DNA of 64,000 nt from Brevibacterium siliguriense. Lineage in GTDB: Bacteria > Actinomycetota > Actinomycetes > Actinomycetales > Brevibacteriaceae. Within the stretch, counting starts at the first letter, position 1. Each line of letters opens with the position of its first letter. The notes under the pieces are model-generated. The model saw only the letters and a list, made by a program, of their open reading frames with translations, was not told the DNA's origin and did not search any database. The stretch lies in contig NZ_LT629766.1 in assembly GCF_900105315.1 (NCBI RefSeq), positions 1,860,001-1,924,000 on the forward strand. Reading direction: 5' to 3'. Below, piece by piece: positions 50,394 through 59,125 of the stretch. A program made the translations under genes and the position numbers.

Positions 50394-51464
50394 TCATTTC
50401 CGGAATTGCCAGTGCCACGGCTCGGGCAGAGACCCCGTCTGTCTCGCCCAGCCGGGATGGATCCACCCGAACTTCGGAGCATTCGCCCGCATCCACTGAT
50501 GCTGTGCGGTGCCGAAGGAATTGATCCCGCTGCCGAGGTCCACCGCCAGCGCCCACCCATGATTCGACGTTCCCGGTGTCGCAGCCATCCGCCCCTTCCG
50601 CCGCTTGAGAATCACCTGCGTCGCATAGTCCCGATAGGCATCGGTGACGGAGATCGGGGCACCGAACCGAGCCTCGAACGCCTTCGAGAGCCGATCGAAG
50701 GCCGCCTGAGCATCACAGCGCAGCATCTGCCCGGGTGCCGTCCTCAGCTGGCACATCGCCGAGGCAGGAATCCGACCATTGCTGTGACCGCCCCACGCCC
50801 CGGCGCCTGAAGTCGTCGAATCCCCGCCGCCCTCCGGCTCCTTCGCAGGCTTCCGCGACAGCGGCAGCAGTGCCGACTGCTCCTGACCGAAGAACTTGCC
50901 CGGGTCGACATATCTCTTATCGCTCTCGGACGGCCACGCCCCGATATGCAAGCACGAACGCTGACAGTGGCTACCGCTGCCCACCGTGCCGATCTGCTCA
51001 CCGACAGCGAAACTCTCACCCTTCTCCAACGATGTCGCGGCCGGCTGGAAGGTGAGCACATGATCGGTCTCGGTGAGGATGCTGACCGTGGCCATTCCCG
51101 CGACCGTTCCTGCAAAGCGGATCGTCCCTCCCGTCGGTGCCCGCAGCGGCTCGCCTTCGACTGCGAACACGTCGATTCCGCGATGTCCCTTCAGCCACGG
51201 CTTGTCCGGCGGATCGAAGGCTTCGATGATCTCCATCGCCGGCACCGGGGTGACCCAATTCGTCGGAGCGCTCCTCTGCGAACCGCTCGTCGCCGTTGTC
51301 GACGCAGACTCGGATGCGGCGCTCGCCTCCAGCGGAGTGGTCATGAGCACAAGCCCCAGTGCGACGATCACGGCAACAAACAGTGACTGCGGTGAGCCGG
51401 GGCCCGAGCGTCTCGCTCGGAGATCGGACAGCTGCCGGAGACGGTCGAGCGCGAAGAGAGTCAT
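50394..51464 (-). CDS. Bifunctional wall hydrolase: M23 (LytM) plus VanY-type D,D-carboxypeptidase
   Basis: A 356-residue exported protein. A signal anchor (about 25-49) is followed by an M23/LytM-like domain with His94 and Asp98 (GHRGIDVF) and Cys171-Leu-His173 (SCLHIGAW, where many M23 enzymes have HxH). A linker (EPEGGGDSTTSGAGAWGG) leads to a VanY/D-Ala-D-Ala carboxypeptidase domain: His302 and Asp309 (SNHGWALAVDLGSG), Glu348 and His351 (LPEPWHWQF). It should cut both peptide cross-bridges and stem ends of peptidoglycan. Whether the M23 part is active is unsure. ATG 51464 gives a normal signal anchor. It converges on xerC. Confidence 0.85.
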   Translation of the reverse strand: MTLFALDRLRQLSDLRARRSGPGSPQSLFVAVIVALGLVLMTTPLEASAASESASTTATSGSQRSAPTNWVTPVPAMEIIEAFDPPDKPWLKGHRGIDVFAVEGEPLRAPTGGTIRFAGTVAGMATVSILTETDHVLTFQPAATSLEKGESFAVGEQIGTVGSGSHCQRSCLHIGAWPSESDKRYVDPGKFFGQEQSALLPLSRKPAKEPEGGGDSTTSGAGAWGGHSNGRIPASAMCQLRTAPGQMLRCDAQAAFDRLSKAFEARFGAPISVTDAYRDYATQVILKRRKGRMAATPGTSNHGWALAVDLGSGINSFGTAQHQWMRANAPKFGWIHPGWARQTGSLPEPWHWQFRK

Positions 51465-52014
51465 AGGAGCATGCAAGCCCTTGGCGCACCGCCGAGTCAC
51501 GGATGAGAATCACCGCTGTGGACGAACCCTCTCGCTCCACAGGGCACTGACGTGCGAGTCAGACGGCCGTCCACAGGAATCGGTGGCTGAGTTGATCGAA
51601 ACGACAGCCGTTCGGCTCCCCACGACCGAGACGAACCGTTCGCGTCGACTCTTGCCCCACCGGACGATCCACACCGATCGACGCACGAGTCGATGCGTTG
51701 ATACGGGCCGGTGGGCCGCCTCGGCGAGGGACCGATCCCGATTGGAAATGGCTTGCCCGACCGGGATAGACTTAAGACCAGCAGAAGCATGTCTTCTGAC
51801 TACGCGTATCCGAATTCTTCTCCTTCCCATGGTGCAGGCAGCCATCAGGTGTGCCTGTGGGGCGGACGAACCGGGTACCAGGAATCAACCGAAAATGTCA
51901 TCGACGCACATGTTGGTCGAATCGAGAAGCGCCCGATCGGGCGCGGACCGTGAACGACTGCGCGTGCGCGTGACGTAAAAGCACCCTCGGGTGCACAGAA
52001 AGGAGGGCGTCGGC
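51465..52014 (+). promoter_or_regulatory. rpsB upstream region and structured leader
   Basis: These 550 bases hold no supported gene. TAGACT (51767-51772), with TTGGAA 19 bp upstream (51742-51747), is a possible promoter. A leader of about 240 bases follows and contains GCGCCCGATCGGGCGC (51929-51944, a perfect palindrome) and GCACCC-TC-GGGTGC (51981-51994) shortly before the AAAGGAGGG ribosome-binding site. Such a long leader could carry S2 autoregulation. The divergent wall-hydrolase promoter must also be here. Confidence 0.45.
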
Positions 52015-52872
52015 ATGGCCGTCGTCACCATCCGCCAGCTGCTCGACAGCGGCGTTCACTTTGGACACCAGACCCGTCGTTGGAACCCGAAGATGAAGCG
52101 CTTCATCTTCACCGAGCGCAACGGCATCTACATCATCGACCTGCAGAAGTCGCTGGGCTACATCGACAACGCCTTCGAATTCGTCAAGGAGACCGTGGCC
52201 CACGGCGGCTCGATCCTCTTCGTCGGCACCAAGAAGCAGGCCCAGGAATCCATCGCGGAGCAGGCTCAGCGCGTGGGCCAGCCTTACGTCAACCAGCGTT
52301 GGCTCGGCGGTATGCTCACGAACTTCCAGACCATCTCGATGCGTCTGCGCCGCCTGAAGGAACTCGAAGAGATCGACTTCGACGACGTTGCCGGTTCCTC
52401 GCACACCAAGAAGGAACTGCTCATCCTGCGTCGCGAGAAGGACAAGCTCGAGAAGACCCTCGGCGGTATCCGCGACATGCAGCGCACCCCGTCCGCCGTC
52501 TGGATCGTCGACACCAAGAAGGAACACCTCGCGGTCGACGAAGCCAAGAAGCTGGGCATCCCGATCATCGGCATCCTCGACACCAACTGCGACCCGGACG
52601 ACGTCAACTACCCGATCCCGGGCAACGACGACGCCATCCGCTCGGTCTCGCTGCTGACCCGCGTGGTCGCCGACGCCGTGGCTGAGGGCCTCATCGCCCG
52701 CCACTCCTCGGACGACTCGACCGGTGAGAAGAACGTCTCCGCCGTTGAGCCCATGCCCGAGTGGGAGCGCGAGCTCCTCGAAGGCAAGACCGATGAGAAG
52801 CCTGCCGAAGCTGCTGCTGAGGCTGCACCTGCCGCTGAAGCTGCCGACTCCACCGAGTCGACCGAGTCCTGA
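52015..52872 (+). CDS. rpsB: 30S ribosomal protein S2
   Basis: A 285-residue S2 with conserved [55 protein letters not shown] and [27 protein letters not shown]. The C-terminal tail ([21 protein letters not shown]) is an Ala/Glu-rich extension common in actinobacteria. AAAGGAGGG precedes the ATG by 8 bases. tsf follows 33 bp later, the usual order. Confidence 0.98.
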   Translation: MAVVTIRQLLDSGVHFGHQTRRWNPKMKRFIFTERNGIYIIDLQKSLGYIDNAFEFVKETVAHGGSILFVGTKKQAQESIAEQAQRVGQPYVNQRWLGGMLTNFQTISMRLRRLKELEEIDFDDVAGSSHTKKELLILRREKDKLEKTLGGIRDMQRTPSAVWIVDTKKEHLAVDEAKKLGIPIIGILDTNCDPDDVNYPIPGNDDAIRSVSLLTRVVADAVAEGLIARHSSDDSTGEKNVSAVEPMPEWERELLEGKTDEKPAEAAAEAAPAAEAADSTESTES

Positions 52873-52905
52873 TTTCGTTTAACTCCACCATCCTGAGGAG
52901 AAAGA

Positions 52906-53733
52906 ATGGCAAACTACACTGCCGCTGATATCAAGGCACTGCGCGAGAAGACCGGCGCGGGAATGATGGACGTCAAGAAGGCTCTCGACGAGTCCGACGG
53001 CGACCAGGCGAAGGCCATGGAGGCCCTGCGCATCAAGGGCCTCAAGGGCGCCACCAAGCGCGAAGGCCGCTCGACCTCCGACGGTCTGGTCGCGACCTCC
53101 GTCGAAGGCGGAGTCGGCACCATGATCGAGCTCAACTCGGAGACTGACTTCGTTGCGAAGTCCGAACCGTTCGTCAAGCTCTCCGAAGAGGTCCTCGGGC
53201 TGGCCGTGGCCAACAAGGCCGATTCGGCCGAGGCTCTGCTCGCCGCTGAGACCGACGGTAAGCCCGTCTCCCAGTTCATCACCGAGTCCGGTGCCTCCCT
53301 GGGTGAGAAGGTCGACCTGCGTCGCGTGGGTCGCCTCGAAGGCGCCAAGATCGCCTCCTACCTGCACCGCACCAACAAGGACCTGCCACCGCAGGTCGGC
53401 GTGCTGCTGGCATTCGAAGGTGACGACGAGACCGTGGCACACGATGTCGCTGTGCACATCGCCGCCATGGCTCCGAAGTACTTCTCCCGCGAAGACGTTC
53501 CCGCCGAGCTCGTCGAGAACGAGCGTCGCATCGCCGAAGACACCGCGAAGAACGAAGGCAAGCCCGAGCAGGCTATGCCGAAGATCGTCGAGGGCCGCGT
53601 CAACGGCTTCTTCAAGGAGAACTGCCTGCTCGACCAGGGATTCGCCAAGGATCCCAAGCAGTCCGTGGCCAAGGTGCTCGAGGCTGCCGGCGTCAAGGCA
53701 ACAGGCTTCCTGCGCTACCGCGTCGGAGCCTGA
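52906..53733 (+). CDS. tsf: Elongation factor Ts
   Basis: A 275-residue factor that recycles EF-Tu by releasing GDP. The N-terminal UBA-like part has ADIKALREKTGAGMMDVKKA; GVGTMIELNSETDFVAKSE and FFKENCLLDQGFAKDPKQSV are the dimerisation/core blocks. Ribosome-binding site GAGGAGAAAG lies just before the ATG. A strong terminator follows. Confidence 0.97.
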   Translation: MANYTAADIKALREKTGAGMMDVKKALDESDGDQAKAMEALRIKGLKGATKREGRSTSDGLVATSVEGGVGTMIELNSETDFVAKSEPFVKLSEEVLGLAVANKADSAEALLAAETDGKPVSQFITESGASLGEKVDLRRVGRLEGAKIASYLHRTNKDLPPQVGVLLAFEGDDETVAHDVAVHIAAMAPKYFSREDVPAELVENERRIAEDTAKNEGKPEQAMPKIVEGRVNGFFKENCLLDQGFAKDPKQSVAKVLEAAGVKATGFLRYRVGA

Positions 53734-53807
53734 TACACCACTGACCGCGAAGCAGACACGTCTCTGCTTCCCAGGTACACCGAGTGAGTGAGAACTCACC
53801 CGAGGAG

Positions 53808-53840
53808 CGGGGTCGGACCGATCGGTCCGACCCCGTTTTT
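53808..53840 (+). terminator. Rho-independent terminator after tsf
   Basis: A perfect 28-bp palindrome, from CGGGGTCGGACCG to CGGTCCGACCCCG (53808-53835), is followed by TTTTT (53836-53840). The clearest intrinsic terminator in the window; it ends the rpsB-tsf transcript. Confidence 0.92.
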
Positions 53841-53843
53841 CGC

Positions 53844-53849
53844 TAGACT
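53844..53849 (+). promoter_or_regulatory. Possible pyrH promoter -10
   Basis: TAGACT stands 4 bases after the T run of the tsf terminator and about 70 bases before the pyrH start. It matches the -10 pattern found elsewhere in the window. A -35 would lie inside the terminator stem and is not clear. Confidence 0.35.
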
Positions 53850-53917
53850 GTCCCAGACGCCCGATCACAGTGAATATCCCACCGGGTACAGACCTGCCCG
53901 CACGGAAGAAGGACTCC

Positions 53918-54670
53918 ATGACAAGCACCCCTGTTCACGAATCCAGCTACGCCAGTCGCGCGGTGCGCACTCATCGCCGCCGTGTTCTGCTCAAGCTCTC
54001 CGGTGAGGTCTTCGGCGGTGGCAAGATCGGCGTCGATCCCGACGTCGTCGCCGCAGTCGCGCGTGAGGTCGCACCCACCACCGAGGATGTCGAGGTCAGC
54101 ATCGTCGTCGGAGGTGGCAATTTCTTCCGCGGAGCCGAACTCTCCCAGCGCGGCATGGACCGCACCCGCGCGGACTACATGGGCATGCTCGGCACCGTGA
54201 TGAACTGCCTGGCTCTGCAGGACTTCCTCGAACAGACGGGTGTCGACACCCGCGTGCAGACCGCGATCCCGATGTCGCAGGTCGCCGAATCCTATATTCC
54301 CCGCCGCGCCATGCGGCACATGGAGAAGAACCGCGTCGTCATCTTCGGGGCCGGTGCCGGTCTCCCGTACTTCTCCACCGACACCGTCGCCGCTCAGCGC
54401 GCACTCGAGGTCCACGCCGATGAGGTCCTCATCGCCAAGAACGGTGTCGACGGCGTCTACACCGCCGACCCCAAGGTCGATCCGAATGCCGAGAAGATCG
54501 CCGAGATCAGCTACCAGGATGCCCTGCAGCGCGGCCTCAAGGTCGTCGACGCGACCGCCTTCAGCCTGTGCATGGACAACAAGCTGCCGATGCACGTCTT
54601 CGGTATGGAAGGCGAGGGCAACCTGCGCAAAGCCATCATCGGTGAGAAGATCGGCACGGTCGTCCACTGA
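53918..54670 (+). CDS. pyrH: UMP kinase
   Basis: A 250-residue kinase making UDP from UMP. Family blocks: [78 protein letters not shown] and [19 protein letters not shown]. An N-terminal extension of about 20 residues precedes the fold. The ATG at 53918 has GAAGAAGGACTCC upstream. Confidence 0.97.
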   Translation: MTSTPVHESSYASRAVRTHRRRVLLKLSGEVFGGGKIGVDPDVVAAVAREVAPTTEDVEVSIVVGGGNFFRGAELSQRGMDRTRADYMGMLGTVMNCLALQDFLEQTGVDTRVQTAIPMSQVAESYIPRRAMRHMEKNRVVIFGAGAGLPYFSTDTVAAQRALEVHADEVLIAKNGVDGVYTADPKVDPNAEKIAEISYQDALQRGLKVVDATAFSLCMDNKLPMHVFGMEGEGNLRKAIIGEKIGTVVH

Positions 54671-54863
54671 GGCTCACCTCCACCGAGGCGGCCCGAAGCT
54701 GATTGCAGGCGGATCCCGACAGCGTGGAACCGCTGACACCGAGGCAGCCTGCGTGCCGCGCATCCACGCAGGTGAGAACACTCCTGTGAGGATTCGGTGC
54801 GGCATTTTCCAGCGATGACCCATAGAATGAACTCAAAGCTTTAAGAGATGGAAAGAGGCAACC
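54671..54863 (+). promoter_or_regulatory. pyrH-frr spacer with possible frr promoter
   Basis: The 193-base spacer holds TAGAAT (54823-54828), a good -10 for an internal frr promoter, 36 bases before the start. The CCGAGGCGG word occurs near its left end. No gene is supported. Confidence 0.35.
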
Positions 54864-55421
54864 GTGATTGAAGAGACACTGGCCGAAGCCAGAGAGAAGA
54901 TGGACAAGGCCGTCGAATTCACGCAGGAAGACTTCGCGTCGATCCGCACCGGCCGCGCCAACCCCGCACTGTTCGCCGATATCGAGATCGACTACTACGG
55001 TGCTCCGACGCCGCTGCAGCAGCTCGCCTCGTTCCAGACGCCCGAGGCTCGCACGATCCTCGTGACCCCCTACGACAAGGGCACGCTGGGCGACATCGAG
55101 AACGCTCTGCGCAACTCCGACATCGGTGCGAACCCCGCCAACGACGGCAATGTCATCCGCGTCGTCCTCCCGGACCTCACCGAGGAGCGCCGCAAGGAAT
55201 ACGTCAAGATCGTCAAGGGCAAGGCTGAAGACGGCAAGGTCTCGATCCGCAACATCCGTCGCCACGCCAAGGAGACGCTCGAGCGTATCAAGAAGGACGG
55301 CGAAGCTGGCGAGGACGAGGTCACTCGCAGCATCTCCGAGCTCGACGATCTGACGAAGAGCAAGGTCGAAAGCGTCGACAAGCTGCTTGCGCAGAAGGAA
55401 GCTGAGTTGCTCGAGGTCTGA
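54864..55421 (+). CDS. frr: Ribosome-recycling factor
   Basis: A 185-residue factor that, with EF-G, splits the post-termination ribosome. Conserved blocks: [78 protein letters not shown] and [14 protein letters not shown] helix end. Start GTG 54864, with AAAGAGGCAACC upstream. The stop overlaps the cdsA start. Confidence 0.97.
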   Translation: MIEETLAEAREKMDKAVEFTQEDFASIRTGRANPALFADIEIDYYGAPTPLQQLASFQTPEARTILVTPYDKGTLGDIENALRNSDIGANPANDGNVIRVVLPDLTEERRKEYVKIVKGKAEDGKVSIRNIRRHAKETLERIKKDGEAGEDEVTRSISELDDLTKSKVESVDKLLAQKEAELLEV

Positions 55422-56443
55422 TGATCGCAGTGACAGGGTCCGACAGCCCCGCGACAGATCCGGCTCCCTTCGGGGAGCCGGATCCGTCAGGCGAGGCCGC
55501 GCGGGTTGAGACCCCTTTCCCGAAACGTCGAGACCTGCGCCATTCGGATAAGCCGTATTCTCCCGACGATCCGGATTCGAATCCCACCGCCGAGGCGGCT
55601 GCCGCCGAAGCCGAACCGGAACCGAAGGACTACGGACGGGCCGGTCGCAACCTGCCGGCCGCGATCGGCATGGGACTGCTCATCGGCGGAGTGGTCCTCG
55701 CTTCGCTGATCTTCCTGCCGATCTCCTTCCTCTTCATCATCCTCGTCGGCATCGTCGCCGCAATGTGGGAGCTGGCGAACGCTCTGTCGCGTTCCGGATC
55801 CCTGGTCTCCCGCGTCCCCACAATGGTCTCGGCCGCCTGTATGGTCGTCGCGACCTTCATCGGCGGTCGCGAAGCCCTCTGGGTGACCTTCGCCGCCAGC
55901 GCCGGGGCAGTCATGCTCTTCACGATGGTCGAGCGCCGGAAGAACGCAGTCAAAGACGTCTCGCTCTCGCTCTTCGCCCTCACCTATGTGGGCCTCATGG
56001 CCTGCTTCATCGTCTACCTGCTGACTCAACCGGACGGCAACTTCTACGTCATCATCTTCCTCTCCGCCGTCGTCGCCTCCGACACCGGCGGCTATGTCTT
56101 CGGTGTGCTGTGGGGCAAACACCCCATCGCCCCGCGGATCTCCCCGAAGAAGTCCTGGGAGGGCTACCTCGGGTCGACCGTCTTCGCCGCCGTCGTCGCA
56201 ACGATTCTGGCGGTCACGGTCGTCGACGCTCCGTTCTGGACCGGTCTGGTCATCGGTGCGGTCATTCCCGCTTTCGCCACCCTCGGCGACTTCAGCGAAT
56301 CGATGATCAAACGCGACCTCGAACTCAAGGACATGGGCACCTTGCTGCCCGGCCACGGTGGTGTGATGGACCGCCTCGACTCGATCCTGCCGACCGCTCC
56401 AGTCGCTCTAGTCCTCTTCTCGGTGCTGCCCGGCTACCTCTGA
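55421..56443 (+). CDS. cdsA: Phosphatidate cytidylyltransferase
   Basis: A 340-residue membrane enzyme that makes CDP-diacylglycerol from phosphatidic acid and CTP. The C-terminal signature is present: SAVVASDTGGYVFGVLWGKH, PRISPKKSWEGYLGSTVFA and GDFSESMIKRDLELKDMG...HGGVMDRLDS. Several transmembrane helices lie between. An N-terminal hydrophilic stretch of about 75 residues rich in Pro, Asp and Glu precedes the first helix, longer than usual. It overlaps frr (TGATG). Confidence 0.95.
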   Translation: MIAVTGSDSPATDPAPFGEPDPSGEAARVETPFPKRRDLRHSDKPYSPDDPDSNPTAEAAAAEAEPEPKDYGRAGRNLPAAIGMGLLIGGVVLASLIFLPISFLFIILVGIVAAMWELANALSRSGSLVSRVPTMVSAACMVVATFIGGREALWVTFAASAGAVMLFTMVERRKNAVKDVSLSLFALTYVGLMACFIVYLLTQPDGNFYVIIFLSAVVASDTGGYVFGVLWGKHPIAPRISPKKSWEGYLGSTVFAAVVATILAVTVVDAPFWTGLVIGAVIPAFATLGDFSESMIKRDLELKDMGTLLPGHGGVMDRLDSILPTAPVALVLFSVLPGYL

Positions 56444-56604
56444 TCAGCCCGCCGGTCCGATGGCCCGATACGGTCCATCGCCTCGCGGACGACTGCGAAA
56501 TCCTCGTCGACCGCCGGCAGGCCCTCCATCCAGCCGATCCCGCCGTCTGGATCTGCCATGAATCCGTCAAGTGTGACTGTGGCGTGAACGAATGTCTTCG
56601 CCAT
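56434..56604 (-). pseudogene. Truncated RibD/dihydrofolate-reductase-family gene, N-terminal fragment
   Basis: The 56-residue frame reads MAKTFVHATVTLDGFMADPD and GGIGWMEGLPAVDEDFAVVR, the N terminus of dihydrofolate-reductase-like RibD C-terminal-domain proteins, which are normally near 180-200 residues. It is cut off at the cdsA end and finishes in PSDRRADQR. An excellent ribosome-binding site (GAGGAGGCGACA) is still present. Divergent from the truncated TetR gene. It looks like a remnant of an older gene pair. Confidence 0.7.
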
Positions 56605-56646
56605 TGTCGCCTCCTCGTCATTGAAAAGTGGTGAGCCGATGAGTGG

Positions 56647-57147
56647 ATGGCACGAAAGATCTCTTCCTATCACCAGCGCATTGCTGCCGACAACAGTTCG
56701 GCGATCGTCGATGCCGCGGCCGAGCTGCTCTTCGAACACGGCTATGACAGAACCTCGCTGACGCGTGTCGCCGACATCGTGGGCGTGTCGAAGGCCACTC
56801 TGTTCAAGCCGTTTCCAGCTAGAGCCGACCTATTCGAAGCTGCAGTGCTCGGCGCTGGGCGCCGCGAGACTCTCGAGCTTCCGGAACCCGTCTCTGCCGA
56901 TCCTGTCGACGGGCTGGTCCTTCTCGGCCAGGCCCATTCCGACCTGCTTGTCCGGCCACCGATCTCTGCGCTGATCAGGACGATCATTGCGGAATCCCGT
57001 CGGTTCCCCGAACTGAGGGACAAGACCTTCGATTTCGGCACCTATCCCATCCTCGCTGCGCTCCGGGGCTACCTCGAAGAGCTGAAGGGGTCCGGCGTCA
57101 TCGGCGACTATGACCTCGATCTCTCGGCACCGGTTGCTCCATCATGA
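56647..57147 (+). pseudogene. Truncated TetR-family regulator
   Basis: A 166-residue frame. The DNA-binding helix-turn-helix is intact: AIVDAAAELLFEHGYDRTSL and TRVADIVGVSKATLFKPFPAR. The C-terminal ligand domain stops in GVIGDYDLDLSAPVAPS, where relatives continue for about 25-40 residues, and the stop lies 12 bases before the rlmN start. It is divergent from the RibD-like fragment, the usual position of such a regulator. It may still bind DNA. Annotating it as a gene with a short C terminus is an alternative. Confidence 0.65.
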
Positions 57148-57159
57148 GACAATGGCCGT

Positions 57160-58464
57160 GTGAGTTCTCAAGCAGGCAGAAGGCAGACCAGGCCCGTCGT
57201 CGAACATGCCGACGGCACGACATCGAAGACCCCGATGCGCGATGGTCGTCCCCTTCTCAACTTCAAGTCCGCACGGGTCAAGCAGCCGCCACAGCATCTG
57301 GCCGATATGACGATGGACGAACGCATGGACGCGGTCAAGGAGATGGGGCTGCCCGCCTTCCGGGCCAAGCAGATCTCCACCCATTACTTCAGCCACTACG
57401 TCACCGACACCGAGGCGATGACGGATCTGCCCAAGGACAAGCGGGCCGAGATCCAGGAACGGTTCTTCCCGCACCTGCTCACCGAGGTGCGCCGTCTGCG
57501 CACCGAGAACGGCGATACCATCAAGTTCCTGTGGCGCCTCTTCGACGGAGCCCTCGTCGAATCCGTGCTCATGCGCTACCGCAACCGCGTCACCCTGTGC
57601 GTGTCCAGTCAGTGCGGCTGCGGAATGAACTGCCCGTTCTGCGCCACCGGCCAACAGGGTCTGACCAGGAACATGTCCACGGCCGAGATCGTCGAACAGG
57701 TCATCCGCGCTAACCAGGTCATCGCCGCCGGCGAACTCGCCGAGGCCCCGAAGTCGGATATGCCCGCCGCTGGCGAGACCGCGCTCGGCGCGGAAGCCGA
57801 CGATGACGAAGCGGCAGGGGAGTCCGGATTCGACGGCGAGGCCACGGCGGCCTCGGCGAGCGGACCCGAACGGGTCTCGAACATCGTCTTCATGGGCATG
57901 GGCGAACCCCTGGCCAACTACAAGCGGGTGATGAACGCGGTGCGCCGGTTCGTCGGACCGAGCCCCGAAGGGCTGGGCATGTCGGCCCGGCGGATCACGA
58001 TCTCCACGGTCGGTCTGGTGCCCGGTATCAACAAACTCGCCGACGAGGACATCCCCGTCACCTTTGCGCTCAGCCTGCACGCGCCCGATGACGAGCTCCG
58101 CGATGAGATGATCCCGGTCAACACGCGCTGGAAGGCCGACGAGGCCATCGACGCCGCCTATAACTACTACCAGGTGACCGGTCGGCGGGTGAGCATCGAA
58201 TACGCGCTCATCAAGGACATGAACGACCACGCCTGGCGCGCTGAGCTGCTGGCGAAGAAGCTCAACGCCCGCGGACGCGGCTGGGTCCACGTCAACCCGA
58301 TCCCGCTCAACCCGACTCCGGGATCGGTGTGGACGGCCTCCGAACCGGACGTCGCCGACGAATTCGTCCGCCGCCTCATCGATCAGGGCATTCCGACGAC
58401 GATCCGTGATACCCGCGGATCCGACATCGACGGCGCCTGCGGACAGCTCGCCGCAGCCGACTGA
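57160..58464 (+). CDS. rlmN: 23S rRNA (adenine2503-C2)-methyltransferase RlmN
   Basis: A 434-residue radical-SAM enzyme that methylates A2503 of 23S rRNA and A37 of some tRNAs. The iron-sulfur motif is CGMNCPFC (Cys154, 158, 161) and catalytic cysteines are in the radical-SAM core, with FMGMGEPLANYKRVMNAV and DTRGSDIDGACGQL near the C terminus. A hydrophilic insertion of about 40 residues, rich in Ala, Glu, Asp and Gly (193-236), lies between the cluster and GEPL. GTG start 57160. Confidence 0.95.
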   Translation: MSSQAGRRQTRPVVEHADGTTSKTPMRDGRPLLNFKSARVKQPPQHLADMTMDERMDAVKEMGLPAFRAKQISTHYFSHYVTDTEAMTDLPKDKRAEIQERFFPHLLTEVRRLRTENGDTIKFLWRLFDGALVESVLMRYRNRVTLCVSSQCGCGMNCPFCATGQQGLTRNMSTAEIVEQVIRANQVIAAGELAEAPKSDMPAAGETALGAEADDDEAAGESGFDGEATAASASGPERVSNIVFMGMGEPLANYKRVMNAVRRFVGPSPEGLGMSARRITISTVGLVPGINKLADEDIPVTFALSLHAPDDELRDEMIPVNTRWKADEAIDAAYNYYQVTGRRVSIEYALIKDMNDHAWRAELLAKKLNARGRGWVHVNPIPLNPTPGSVWTASEPDVADEFVRRLIDQGIPTTIRDTRGSDIDGACGQLAAAD

Positions 58465-58564
58465 TCGACGCCCGGATCGGCCCTCGCCGACCGCGGCCAC
58501 GCAATTTCTGCGGCTTCCATTTATCATGGTGGAAACACGACAGCCACTCGCCTCTGGAGGAGAC

Positions 58565-59125
58565 ATGGCGGACACGACTTTCCCTCGGATGTCCGGTTGG
58601 AAGAACGGATACGACCCCAAGCAGGTCGACAGCTTCTTCAAGCGTGCACGTGAGTCCTTTGAGCGGCCGACGCCGCAGCCCGGCGACCTCGACTCCCGCG
58701 CGGTGCGCACGGTCGGCTTCGACCTCGTCCGCAAGGGCTACCACGTCGCCGTCGTCGACGCCGCACTCGACCGTCTCGAAGACGCCTTCGCCAAGCAGGC
58801 GCGCGATCGCCTGATCGCCCAGTCCGGTCAGGATGCCTGGGTCTCCGAACTCACCCGTGTGGCAGCGTCCCTGCGGGGACGCCTGGTCCGCGAGGCCGGA
58901 GAGCGCTTCGACAACCCGCCACCCGGGGTCATCGGCTACGACATCGTCCAGGTCGACGACATGTGCGACAAGGTCAACTCGTACTTCACGCAGGGAGTGG
59001 CGATGAGCGTCGACCAGGTCCGCCGCGTGCTGTTCAAGACCGCGAAAGGCAAGAAAGCGTACAACGAAGACCAGGTCGATGCGTTCATCGACCGCGTCGT
59101 CGAAGTGATGGCCTCTGTTGACTGA
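58565..59125 (+). CDS. DivIVA-domain protein
   Basis: A 186-residue protein with two DivIVA-like N-terminal-type segments: FPRMSGWKNGYDPKQVDSFF and a second copy-like GYDIVQVDDMCDKVNSYF, plus AYNEDQVDAFIDRVVEVM. Such DivIVA-domain proteins bind membranes or take part in cell-pole organisation; exact role unknown. A GGAGGAGAC ribosome-binding site precedes the ATG at 58565. It overlaps the start of the next gene (TTG 59118). Confidence 0.82.
   Translation: MADTTFPRMSGWKNGYDPKQVDSFFKRARESFERPTPQPGDLDSRAVRTVGFDLVRKGYHVAVVDAALDRLEDAFAKQARDRLIAQSGQDAWVSELTRVAASLRGRLVREAGERFDNPPPGVIGYDIVQVDDMCDKVNSYFTQGVAMSVDQVRRVLFKTAKGKKAYNEDQVDAFIDRVVEVMASVD

Noticed and set aside
56434..56739. A 101-residue version of the RibD-like gene starting at 56739
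   Set aside because: The first 45 residues overlap the divergent TetR gene and are not conserved; the ATG at 56604 has the ribosome-binding site.
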